The position numbers and the translations under genes were made by a program. From Acidilobaceae archaeon (GTDB lineage: Archaea; Thermoproteota; Thermoprotei_A; Sulfolobales; Acidilobaceae), in the NCBI GenBank assembly GCA_027044005.1, contig JALUDK010000371.1:1-7315 (forward strand): 7,315 bases of DNA, given 5' to 3'. Positions 1-5,495 of the stretch are shown piece after piece. Numbering within the stretch: the stretch's first letter is position 1; every line of letters begins with the position of its first letter. The notes below the pieces were generated by a model, which was given only the letters and a program-made list of their open reading frames with translations, was not told the DNA's origin and ran no database searches.

Positions 1-225
1 GGGCAGGTTGACTATGAAGACCGCGTCGAAGGGGCAGGCCTTAACGCATAGGGCGCAACCTATGCATGCGTCCTCATATATAACCGGTTGGCCCTTAAGC
101 TCGGGTCTTGCCTCTATAGCGATAGCTTTACCCGTCTTATTCACGGGGCACACGTTGATGCACTCGTAGCTGCACTTCCTAGGCTTACAGGTCTCATAGT
201 CTATTACGGCTAGCCTAACCTTCAA
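1..225 (-). CDS. Ribosome-recycling ATPase ABCE1/Rli1, N-terminal Fe-S part (partial, 3' end outside window)
   Basis: Seventy-five N-terminal residues are visible, reading off the window edge. They hold eight cysteines in two ferredoxin-like groups. The first is C13, C18, C22 and C26, in a CKPRKC...ECINVCPV context. The second is C54, C57, C60 and C64, in CIGCALCVKACPF, followed by the IVNLP segment. This pattern is typical of the N-terminal double [4Fe-4S] domain of ABCE1/Rli1, the cytoplasmic ABC ATPase that splits post-termination ribosomes together with aRF1/Pelota. The two nucleotide-binding domains expected downstream (whole protein about 600 aa) are not in the window. The start is a TTG with no in-frame ATG or GTG nearby. 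It follows a purine-rich GGTGG/GGGG stretch and a CTTTTAA box at about 264-270. A plain ferredoxin is the alternative, but the CKPRKC start and CPF..IVNLP end argue strongly for ABCE1. Confidence 0.9.
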   Translation of the reverse strand, partial: MKVRLAVIDYETCKPRKCSYECINVCPVNKTGKAIAIEARPELKGQPVIYEDACIGCALCVKACPFDAVFIVNLP

Positions 226-263
226 CCCCAGCCACCAGGGGATGGTGGGCCTCGGGGGAGAGG

Positions 264-270
264 TTAAAAG
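264..270 (-). promoter_or_regulatory. Archaeal TATA box for the ABCE1 gene
   Basis: On the minus strand the short gap between the hydrolase stop and the ABCE1 start reads CTTTTAA, a classic archaeal TATA-box sequence. Its centre (about 267) predicts transcription from near 241, a leader of about 15 nt that contains GGTGG and GGGG before the TTG start. This implies ABCE1 can be transcribed on its own, although it lies only 61 bases after the hydrolase gene. The call rests on sequence and spacing only. Confidence 0.5.
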
Positions 271-286
271 AGGGAGGCTGGACGGT

Positions 287-991
287 CTACTTCTTGAAGC
301 TGAACTCGTAGGACTCCCCGGGCTTGAGGACCTTAACCTCCGTCGACAGGCACCTCGAGTCGACGAGGCTCTTGAACTCCTCAGGCTTTCCATATAGGAG
401 GGGGAAGGTGCCGTAGTGCATCGGTATCGCAACCCTAGGCCTGAGTAGCTCTACCGCCTTAGCAGCCTCCACCGGGTCCATGGTGAAGTGGCCTCCTATC
501 GGGAGCAGGGCTACGTGGGGCTTGTAGATCTCTCCTATGAGCCTCATATCCATGAATACGCCGGTGTCCCCAGCGTGGTATACCGTGGCCTCCTTGCCCC
601 TGATAACGACTCCAGTGGCCACGCCAATCCCGCTGCTACTGTGCGTGGCGGGGGTGAGGGCTATGTCGAGGCCGTCAACCTTCATGGGGCCCCCTATATT
701 GCCTCCAACCACCCTGTCATCCCCGATCCCAGCCTCCTTGGCTATGTGGCTGGCGAGCTCGTAGACGGCTACAACCTTAGCCTGGGGATTGTTCTTCAGT
801 ATCTTGGGGGCGTCGCCTATGTGGTCGAAGTGCCCATGGGTTACCACGACCAGGTCTATCTCCTTGGCCTCCTCCGGCTTCATCGGGGAGAGCGGGTTGG
901 ACAGCCATGGGTCTATTAGTATCCTCTTCCCGTCAAGCTCGAGCATGAATGCAGCGTGGCCTAGGTATGTGAGCTTGGCCACCAGGACCAC
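287..991 (-). CDS. UPF0173-type metal-dependent hydrolase (metallo-beta-lactamase fold)
   Basis: This is a single-domain metallo-beta-lactamase-fold protein of about 231-234 aa, the usual size of the UPF0173/YtkL-like family. Numbering from the inner GTG at 982, it begins with KLTYLGHAAF and has LIDPWLSNP at 22-30. The metal motif HGHFDH has ligands H49, H51, D53 and H54. Further ligands are H114, D139 in HAGDT, and H189 in MHYGTFP; GGHFTMDP at 163-170 is a family hallmark. No signal peptide is present, so it should be cytoplasmic. Members are predicted to bind two divalent metal ions and hydrolyse an ester or phosphoester; the substrate is unknown. Two in-frame GTG starts exist, at 991 and 982. 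I chose 991 because it lies about 27 bases from the TATA-box centre, as in leaderless crenarchaeal genes; 982 fits the family's usual N-terminus slightly better. The frame stays open upstream to 1162, but that extension crosses the promoter and the next gene. Confidence 0.9.
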   Translation of the reverse strand: MVLVAKLTYLGHAAFMLELDGKRILIDPWLSNPLSPMKPEEAKEIDLVVVTHGHFDHIGDAPKILKNNPQAKVVAVYELASHIAKEAGIGDDRVVGGNIGGPMKVDGLDIALTPATHSSSGIGVATGVVIRGKEATVYHAGDTGVFMDMRLIGEIYKPHVALLPIGGHFTMDPVEAAKAVELLRPRVAIPMHYGTFPLLYGKPEEFKSLVDSRCLSTEVKVLKPGESYEFSFKK

Positions 992-1015
992 CCATGGATA
1001 TCGTCGTCGGGTCAG

Positions 1016-1029
1016 TATAAAATAATTTA
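1016..1029. promoter_or_regulatory. Shared divergent TATA region (hydrolase and methionine aminopeptidase)
   Basis: The only AT-rich block in the 64-base gap between two divergent genes is TATAAAATAATTTA. Read on the plus strand, TATAAAAT predicts initiation near 1045, giving the aminopeptidase a leader of about 11 nt. Read on the minus strand, the TTTTATA part (about 1016-1022) predicts initiation near 991-992, exactly at the outer GTG of the hydrolase, so that transcript would be leaderless. One or two overlapping TATA boxes may serve both genes, which could make them compete for TBP/TFB. Inferred from sequence and spacing. Confidence 0.55.
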
Positions 1030-1055
1030 GCCACGCCCTCAACGGGGATGGCAAG

Positions 1056-2000
1056 GTGCAGGAGGTGCCACAGCCACCGGTTGATGACGAGGCGCTGGAG
1101 AAGCTCGTCAAGGCAGGGGATATAGCCAGGAGGACGCTAGAGTATGGAAGGAGCCTCATCAAGCCCGGCGCGACGGCCCGGGAGGTATGCGAGGAGGTAG
1201 AGGGCTATATAAGGGGCCAGGGGGCATCCCCGGCATTCCCTTGCAACCTATCAGTAGACCACGTCGCTGCACACTATACCCCCGGGATAAGCGACGATGT
1301 GAAGCTAACATCCACATCAGTGGTCAAGCTGGATATAGGAGTCTCGGTCGACGGCTACATAGCCGATACTGCGCTCACAGTGGACTTATCGGGCAGGTAC
1401 CAGGATCTCCTCGATGCATCCCGGGAGGCACTGGAGGCGGTGATAGAGAGGCTCCGACCCGGTATTAGCCTCTACGAGATAGGTAAGACAGTCGAGTCTA
1501 GGATAAGGAGGAGGGGCTTCAAGGTAGTCAGGAACCTGACAGGGCACACCATAGCCAGACACATGATCCACGCAGGCCTCAGCATACCAAACTACCCAGA
1601 CAGGACAGTGTTCTACAAGAGGCTCCAACCCGGCACCCAGGCCGCAATAGAGCCATTCGCAACCAACGGCAGGGGCATGGTTGTCGAGGGCGGGGTCACG
1701 AACATCTACGCGTACACGGGCAGGAGGCCTAGGAGGGGGCTAAACGAGGAGGAGAAGAGGCTACTAGACACCATAATAGATAGGTTCCTAACCCTGCCGT
1801 TCACCCCACGCTGGCTAGTAGACGTGATGGAGCCGAGCAGGCTAGAGCAGACAGTGAAGTCGCTAGTAGCCAAGGGGGCGCTACACGACTACCCCATACT
1901 AGTCGAGGCTGGGAAAGGGCTAGTCTCACAGCACGAGCACACGATTGTAGTGCTCAAGGATAGGGTGCTAGTCACCACGTGCAAGGGCTGCCAGGGCTAG
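1056..2000 (+). CDS. map: Type II methionine aminopeptidase
   Basis: This cytoplasmic metalloprotease removes the initiator methionine from nascent proteins. The 314-residue protein has the M24 'pita-bread' signature. Metal ligands visible by motif are D93 (KLDIGV), D104 (GYIADTALTVD), H164 (LTGHTIARHMIHAG), E199 (AIEPFAT) and E294 (SQHEHTIVV). Catalytic-pocket histidines are H73 in AAHYTPG and H172 in IHAG. The D-to-D spacing of 11 and the H164-H172 spacing of 8 agree with what I recall of the Pyrococcus furiosus enzyme. The roughly 60-residue helical insertion between H172/E199 and E294 (about 225-290) marks type II rather than type I. The N-terminus is about 10 residues longer than the shortest archaeal forms. 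GTG at 1056 is the first in-frame start after the TATA region, with GGGGATGGCAAG ahead of it; GTG at 1065 is an alternative. The ATG at 1048 is out of frame. Confidence 0.95.
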   Translation: MQEVPQPPVDDEALEKLVKAGDIARRTLEYGRSLIKPGATAREVCEEVEGYIRGQGASPAFPCNLSVDHVAAHYTPGISDDVKLTSTSVVKLDIGVSVDGYIADTALTVDLSGRYQDLLDASREALEAVIERLRPGISLYEIGKTVESRIRRRGFKVVRNLTGHTIARHMIHAGLSIPNYPDRTVFYKRLQPGTQAAIEPFATNGRGMVVEGGVTNIYAYTGRRPRRGLNEEEKRLLDTIIDRFLTLPFTPRWLVDVMEPSRLEQTVKSLVAKGALHDYPILVEAGKGLVSQHEHTIVVLKDRVLVTTCKGCQG

Positions 2001-2008
2001 AGCGCAGG

Positions 2009-2015
2009 AATATAA
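2009..2015 (+). promoter_or_regulatory. Probable TATA box for the DUF1512-like gene
   Basis: The 55-base gap after the aminopeptidase stop contains AATATAA. Its centre, about 2012, predicts initiation near 2038, leaving a leader of about 18 nt that carries the strong Shine-Dalgarno-like GGAGGGTG at 2047-2054. The DUF1512-like gene may therefore have its own promoter besides read-through from upstream. A single weak box, judged by spacing only. Confidence 0.35.
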
Positions 2016-2055
2016 CTCGCATCCAGGCCAACGCCATGGTGGAATAGGAGGGTGC

Positions 2056-3177
2056 ATGCAGGGTATGGCACAGGCAAGCCTGCCAGACTGGATATCGGCG
2101 ATAAGCCAGCTGGCCTTCCTCCTGATCTTCCTAATGCTATTCCTAGGGGTAAACCAGAGGTTCCAGATATACATGTGGAGCAGGGATATCAGGGCCAAGC
2201 TGCTCGTGCTAGAGAACATGGCTAAGGAGTCGGAGACCAAGGCGGTAGAATACATGCTGAGGTACAACGCCAGGGACCCAAAGGGGATACTAGCCAAGGT
2301 AAAGGACTTCTTCCTAATAGAGCCCGTATCCATAGAGCCAATAGACATAATAAAGAGGATGGACCACCTCTTCACCATAAGGAGAGCAGTCTTCAGGCGC
2401 GAGTTCGAGAAGGCCATGCCCGAGGCAGACGAGGTCGCTAGGAGCAGGGCAGAGACGGCAGCAGAGATAGCATCAGCGCTCAACTGGATATACAAGGTGG
2501 TAAGACACCTCCTCCTAACAGGGGAGAAGACCAAGAACTGGATACTCATAATGCAGCTCCAGCTAATAATGCCGCAGATCCTAAAAATCGCCGAGGCATA
2601 CAAGAAGGCCCTAAACGACTTCATAAAGGGAACCCCAATAGGAGACTCGGCAGGACCAATAGTAGCCCTAAGACTGGCAGGGCAAGGAAGCGAGTGGAGG
2701 GAGATAGAGGACGAAACCGTTGCAACGAGCACAGTGATAGAGGGGAGGAGAGTATACATAGTCAAAGCCCGCGGACCCGGATCCAGCGTGGGCAAGCCCG
2801 GGGCCGCCACAGAGAAGCTAATAGAAGAGCTCGTCGCACGGGGAGAGAAGCCCAGCCTCATGATCACGGTGGACGCAGCCCTCAAGCTAGAGGGAGAGGA
2901 AACCGGGTCAGTCGCAGAGGGAGTAGGGGCAGCCATAGGGGATCCAGGGCCGGAGAAGATAAGGTTCGAGAGGATAGCAGTCAAGCATGGGATACCCCTG
3001 AAGGCCGTGATCATAAAGATGGGGCTAGAAGAGGCGATCCAGGCAATGGCCAAGAGCATATACGAGGGATCACTCAAGGCAGAGGAGAGGGTGAGGCAGC
3101 TTATACGAGAGGAGACAAGGGAAGGGGATGCGGTCGTCGTTATAGGGGTAGGAAACACCATAGGGGTAGGCCAGTAG
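2056..3177 (+). CDS. DUF1512-like archaeal membrane protein of unknown function
   Basis: The 373-aa protein has one strong hydrophobic segment at about residues 16-33 (ISQLAFLLIFLMLFLGV). A charged, mainly helical region follows at about 40-185 (coiled-coil-like, rich in R, E and K), with a weaker hydrophobic stretch near 163-176. The C-terminal domain, about 190-373, is glycine-rich and very conserved-looking: GTPIGDSAGP, KARGPGSSVGKPG, DAALKLEGEETGSVAEGVGAAIGDPGPEK, and a final GDAVVVIGVGNTIGVGQ. The length and these glycine motifs match my memory of DUF1512, an archaea-restricted family of about 370 residues without assigned function. The most likely topology is one N-terminal anchor with the bulk in the cytoplasm. 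Translation starts at ATG 2056 just after GGAGGG; ATG 2065 (four residues in) has looser spacing. The gene is followed at 11 bases by a small membrane-protein gene, so the two products probably act together. The family name is from memory, not a search. Confidence 0.8.
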   Translation: MQGMAQASLPDWISAISQLAFLLIFLMLFLGVNQRFQIYMWSRDIRAKLLVLENMAKESETKAVEYMLRYNARDPKGILAKVKDFFLIEPVSIEPIDIIKRMDHLFTIRRAVFRREFEKAMPEADEVARSRAETAAEIASALNWIYKVVRHLLLTGEKTKNWILIMQLQLIMPQILKIAEAYKKALNDFIKGTPIGDSAGPIVALRLAGQGSEWREIEDETVATSTVIEGRRVYIVKARGPGSSVGKPGAATEKLIEELVARGEKPSLMITVDAALKLEGEETGSVAEGVGAAIGDPGPEKIRFERIAVKHGIPLKAVIIKMGLEEAIQAMAKSIYEGSLKAEERVRQLIREETREGDAVVVIGVGNTIGVGQ

Positions 3178-3188
3178 GGGGAGACGTA

Positions 3189-3488
3189 GTGGCGGAGGAT
3201 GTAACCTGGATCCAGCCCCTACTCCTAATGATAGCCCTAGGAACCGTGATAATGCTGACCCTCAAACAGGCAAGGGACCTCAAGAAGCTCCAGGAGGGCA
3301 CGGGGTCCAAGGAGAAGATCATAACCCTAATAGACTGCGGCGAGGGTAGGAAGGAGCGGGACTTCAAGGAGGGCGACTATATAGGCAAGCAGGTAGACGA
3401 GTGCCTCAACGGTGTAATTGTCGGAATATACGCGGTGAAGGAGGAAAAGGGCAAGACAAAGGCTAAGCCTCGCCGAGCAGCCCCCTAA
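3189..3488 (+). CDS. Small single-pass membrane protein, unknown function, coupled to the DUF1512-like gene
   Basis: The protein has 99 residues. A hydrophobic segment at about 7-25 (WIQPLLLMIALGTVIMLTL) leads into a basic, coiled helix (KQARDLKKLQEG). A compact domain at about 43-83 contains two cysteines, C50 and C72, in the contexts LIDCGEG and VDECLNG, with FKEGDYIGK between them; it ends with GIYAVKEE and a lysine/arginine-rich tail. The frame stays open far upstream inside the preceding gene, so the start had to be chosen. GTG 3189 follows a GGGGGAG Shine-Dalgarno-like stretch (3177-3183) with 5 bases of spacing and gives a clean N-terminal membrane anchor. The 11-base gap suggests translation coupled to the DUF1512-like protein. 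I do not recognise the family. The 3' end overlaps the convergent gene by 26 bases. Confidence 0.75.
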   Translation: MAEDVTWIQPLLLMIALGTVIMLTLKQARDLKKLQEGTGSKEKIITLIDCGEGRKERDFKEGDYIGKQVDECLNGVIVGIYAVKEEKGKTKAKPRRAAP

Positions 3489-3981
3489 CACCGGGCTCCA
3501 GACGAGCCAGCCCCCTAAGCCTCTTCCACGTTACCCCACTCCTCCTATAATTAATATAGGAGGGCCTGGACCACTCCACCTCCACGCTAAGGTCCTCCCC
3601 AAAGATATGCTCACACAACATAAGGGCATTCCTAGCCTCAGTATACAGGACCTCCTCCTCCCGGGGAGCCCTCATAAGGGCCAGCTCCCGTACCTGGGGC
3701 CTCGCATACCCTGCCAGCTCCTCGACTAGGCTCCTAGCCTTCCTGCACCCCTCCAGCATGCGCTCCAGAACCTCCTCCAGCCTGGGCCCCTCCAGCTTCC
3801 TAGGAGACTCAGCGGAGGCGGAGCACACCTCCGGGGGATATACTAGGAGTACCGTCCTATAATCCTCGCCTATCATAGGTGCTAAACCGGTTTCTATACA
3901 TAGGCTCCCCTCCCTCCCCTTGAACCTCACCAGCCAGCCAGTACTGCTGAAGAGCGGCTCCCTCCTCTTCCTGAAGAGCAA
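3463..3981 (-). CDS. Hypothetical soluble protein, 172 aa
   Basis: I do not recognise this protein. It begins with a basic N-terminus (RKRRE), then what looks like two or three beta strands (about 14-50: GWLVRFKG, SLCIETG, YRTVLLVYPP). Two long charged, amphipathic helices follow (about 65-92 and 94-127, leucine/glutamate/arginine rich), then a strand-like VEVEW at 133-137 and a basic tail. Cysteines are at 28, 53, 79 and 123. There is no signal peptide or membrane segment, so it is probably cytoplasmic. The start is TTG at 3981, the only candidate before an upstream stop; a GTG at residue 18 is the alternative. The ribosome-binding sequence is weak. It lies 39 bases after the 165-aa membrane-protein gene on the same strand, so the two probably share an operon. 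Its reality rests on good codon use (AGG, CTA, ATA), the lack of a competing frame and operon position. Confidence 0.7.
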   Translation of the reverse strand: MLFRKRREPLFSSTGWLVRFKGREGSLCIETGLAPMIGEDYRTVLLVYPPEVCSASAESPRKLEGPRLEEVLERMLEGCRKARSLVEELAGYARPQVRELALMRAPREEEVLYTEARNALMLCEHIFGEDLSVEVEWSRPSYINYRRSGVTWKRLRGLARLEPGVRGLLGEA

Positions 3982-4020
3982 TATACCGGCACCACGCCTA
4001 GATGTTGCCTGGGAGCCTAA

Positions 4021-4518
4021 TCAGGGCTTCCCTCCCCTCTCCATATGATAGAGTATGTACGTAACCACGCCAAGGGTAGACGCTATGCTGCCAGCCGCGA
4101 AGAGGACCAGAGTAAGTATTATCGATGCGACACCCGGCTGCTTCTCGATCCACCCCCTAAACTCCACCTCGACAACCGTGTCCCCATCCCTACCATGGAG
4201 GGATATACTATAGCCGGGCCCCACATCTAGGCTCGTCGAAGAGCCGCTTGGTATCTCAACCACCACCGGCTCGGCCAGCGTGCCCACGAAGGCTATAGCT
4301 GTCGCGTTGCCCAGATTCCTAAGCACTATGCTCCCATTAACAATATAATAGCCCCTCGGAACCCCTACTATGGACTCGAGGGTAAGGACCTCGCCGCTAT
4401 ACACGACGCCCCTGCCTCCTGCCTCCTCAATACTACTCCTAGTAGCGGCTAGGGACGACACTAGGCCTAGGATTAGTAGGATCGCCCCCAATAGCATCAG
4501 AGTCTTCGGCCCTGCCAA
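4021..4518 (-). CDS. Hypothetical surface protein with N- and C-terminal membrane segments, 165 aa
   Basis: Family not recognised. A short basic start (AGPKT) is followed by a hydrophobic segment at about 6-24 (LMLLGAILLILGLVSSLAA), resembling a signal peptide or signal anchor. An outward-facing, beta-strand-rich domain spans about 30-122, with two N-glycosylation sequons (N61-G-S, N71-A-T) and a strand pattern such as VVVEIPSGSSTSLDVGPG. A second membrane segment at about 129-157 ends in the basic tail HMERGGKP. The frame is open to an ATG at 4575, but I chose TTG 4518. It puts the hydrophobic segment right at the N-terminus, and a TATA-like CTTAAG at 4559-4564 lies inside the longer version, predicting initiation near 4536. 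The gene is divergent from the 232-aa gene, which has the same architecture, and is followed by the 172-aa gene. Confidence 0.72.
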   Translation of the reverse strand: MAGPKTLMLLGAILLILGLVSSLAATRSSIEEAGGRGVVYSGEVLTLESIVGVPRGYYIVNGSIVLRNLGNATAIAFVGTLAEPVVVEIPSGSSTSLDVGPGYSISLHGRDGDTVVEVEFRGWIEKQPGVASIILTLVLFAAGSIASTLGVVTYILYHMERGGKP

Positions 4519-4557
4519 GCCGCGGTCCCTACAGTAGCCATAAGGGATCAAGTGCCC

Positions 4558-4566
4558 GCTTAAGTA
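4558..4566. promoter_or_regulatory. Compact divergent promoter centred on a CTTAAG palindrome
   Basis: Between the two divergent surface-protein genes the best TATA-like element is GCTTAAGTA, built on the perfect palindrome CTTAAG. Applying the usual spacing of about 26 bases in both directions gives starts near 4588 (plus) and 4536 (minus). These leave leaders of about 14 and 18 nt before ATG 4602 and TTG 4518, with purine-rich GGCGGCGGAG preceding the ATG. The symmetry suggests a bidirectional promoter serving both genes. Inferred from sequence. Confidence 0.4.
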
Positions 4567-4601
4567 GATGCCCATACACCATTCAGCGCGGCGGCGGAGT
4601 A

Positions 4602-5300
4602 ATGAAACATAGAGGAGTGAGGCGCCTAGCCCCGGTAATAGCCCTCATCCTAGGAGTGGCATTATCAGTGGTGATGCTCCTAGGCCCTACGGGGGCTACG
4701 ATGCAACTAGTCAACTACACCAAGCCAATAGTAGATGGGGTAAACGTGGAGGTCGACTACACGATCCAATATGTGATACTAGACGCCAGGCCGGATGGGA
4801 CAAAACTCGTCTTGGATATAGCGATGGATTGCAACCAAACAGGCAGGGAGGTAATACTAGGCCCGGGCAGAACGGGCCAGGTAGACCTAGAGCCAGGAGA
4901 GAATGTATGCCGGATCTACGCATCCAACCAGGAGCTACTAGTAGACTACCTCCCGCCAACCAGGCTTGAAGCAAAGAAGCCTGGAGTCCTCGAGGTAGCA
5001 TTCACATACCCAACAATCACCGGGCTAGCTAGACTAGAATTCGGAATACAAAAAGTCCGGATAGAGGTCTACAACGCTAGCCTAACGGGGAAGCTTAGGC
5101 TGGAATGGATCGCAGAGACAGGTAACAAATACGAAGACCACGCATGCAAGGCACCCTGTAGTATAGAGGTAAGCCCACCGTCATACGCCACATCATTCAA
5201 CGTATACCTAGTCAAGAGCAGGACCCCAACAGCCCTAGTACCAGGGATACTGGGAGCACTATCCGCAGCGTACATATACATGAGGCAGCGCCGGGGCTAG
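4602..5300 (+). CDS. Hypothetical exported protein with N-terminal signal/anchor and C-terminal TM, 232 aa
   Basis: Family not recognised. The N-terminus is basic (MKHRGVRR), then hydrophobic from about 10 to 29 (APVIALILGVALSVVMLLGP), a signal peptide or signal anchor. The domain at about 33-205 should be outside the cell. It is beta-strand rich, with four cysteines (C77, C103, C182, C186) that could form two disulfides, and three N-glycosylation sequons (N38-Y-T, N78-Q-T, N158-A-S). A C-terminal hydrophobic stretch at about 208-226 (PTALVPGILGALSAAYIYM) ends in RQRRG, a typical stop-transfer anchor with a cytoplasmic tail. The start ATG is preceded by GGCGGCGGAG. The plan is the same as that of the divergent 165-aa protein, and the gene lies directly upstream of a solute-binding-protein gene on the same strand. 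A surface role is likely; a specific function cannot be given. Confidence 0.8.
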   Translation: MKHRGVRRLAPVIALILGVALSVVMLLGPTGATMQLVNYTKPIVDGVNVEVDYTIQYVILDARPDGTKLVLDIAMDCNQTGREVILGPGRTGQVDLEPGENVCRIYASNQELLVDYLPPTRLEAKKPGVLEVAFTYPTITGLARLEFGIQKVRIEVYNASLTGKLRLEWIAETGNKYEDHACKAPCSIEVSPPSYATSFNVYLVKSRTPTALVPGILGALSAAYIYMRQRRG

Positions 5301-5350
5301 AAGGAGCTGCCTCTCAGGAGTAGAGTGTTATTATACAGTGAATGGTGATC

Positions 5351-5388
5351 GTGTATAAGTAATTGTATATATTGTGTAATTCGTATAG
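5351..5388. repeat. Cluster of degenerate GTATA/GTGTA motifs
   Basis: Within 38 bases the core GTATA occurs at 5353, 5365 and 5383, with a variant GTGTA at 5374. Successive starts are 12, 9 and 9 bases apart, close to one helical turn. The cluster ends about 37 bases upstream of the TATA box, where archaeal activators and some repressors bind. It could be an array of regulator half-sites or simply low-complexity AT-rich DNA. Confidence 0.25.
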
Positions 5389-5424
5389 TTAAAATATGTG
5401 GCGCACGCATCTGTGAATCCGTCA

Positions 5425-5434
5425 TTTTTAAATA
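5425..5434 (+). promoter_or_regulatory. TATA box of the solute-binding-protein gene
   Basis: TTTTTAAATA is the best TATA-box match in the window. The centre at about 5430 predicts transcription from near 5456, giving a leader of about 40 nt, long for this genome, where other leaders look 0-18 nt. That leader contains the Shine-Dalgarno-like GGGTGAG at 5482-5488. Confidence 0.65.
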
Positions 5435-5464
5435 CCTTAACACCATACATCTAATCAAAACGAG

Positions 5465-5489
5465 GCTCACTTTAGTGGGAAGGGTGAGC
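5465..5489 (+). promoter_or_regulatory. Inverted repeat in the leader overlapping the ribosome-binding site
   Basis: GCTCAC (5465-5470) is the perfect complement of GTGAGC (5484-5489), separated by 13 bases. The right arm includes the GGTGAG that should pair with the 3' end of 16S rRNA, 6-7 bases before ATG 5496. A stem here could hide the ribosome-binding site. Six base pairs are marginal at hyperthermophile temperatures, so it may be chance. Confidence 0.25.
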
Positions 5490-5495
5490 GGATCA

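Larger units (their letters stand above)
5301..5495. other. AT-rich intergenic region upstream of the binding-protein gene
   Basis: This 195-base stretch is the longest gap in the window and is clearly more AT-rich than its surroundings. I see no open frame on either strand with convincing codon use. It holds a cluster of GTATA-type hexamers (about 5351-5388), a strong TATA box (5425-5434) and a leader with a possible hairpin over the ribosome-binding site (5465-5489). I looked for tRNA and C/D-box RNA signatures and found none. The size and content suggest the downstream gene is individually regulated. Confidence 0.6.

Noticed and set aside
1..225. Simple two-cluster ferredoxin as an alternative for the cut gene
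   Set aside because: The CKPRKC...ECINVCPV opening and the CPF...IVNLP ending are specific to ABCE1; the frame also stays open to the window edge rather than stopping after the second cluster.
488..919. Plus-strand open frame of 143 codons opposite the hydrolase
   Set aside because: It is antisense to the metal-binding motifs of a well-supported gene and has no promoter or ribosome-binding site of its own.
992..1162. Upstream extension of the hydrolase frame
   Set aside because: It crosses the divergent promoter and the start of the aminopeptidase gene, is serine/threonine-rich without resemblance to the family, and makes the protein about 57 residues too long.
1968..3161. Long open frame (about 397 codons) on the minus strand opposite the DUF1512-like gene
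   Set aside because: It lies almost wholly antisense to a gene with clear conserved motifs, its translation is serine/leucine/isoleucine-rich as expected from the complement of purine-rich codons, and it lacks domains.
2694..3188. Open frame upstream of and continuous with the 99-aa gene
   Set aside because: The translation is an arginine/glycine-rich shadow of the DUF1512-like gene in another frame; the real gene starts at GTG 3189, after a Shine-Dalgarno-like site and with a membrane anchor.
5301..5460. Possible small RNA (C/D-box type) in the AT-rich intergenic region, from the GGTGATC near 5344
   Set aside because: No paired C (RTGATGA) and D (CTGA) boxes at suitable distances and no stable fold by eye.
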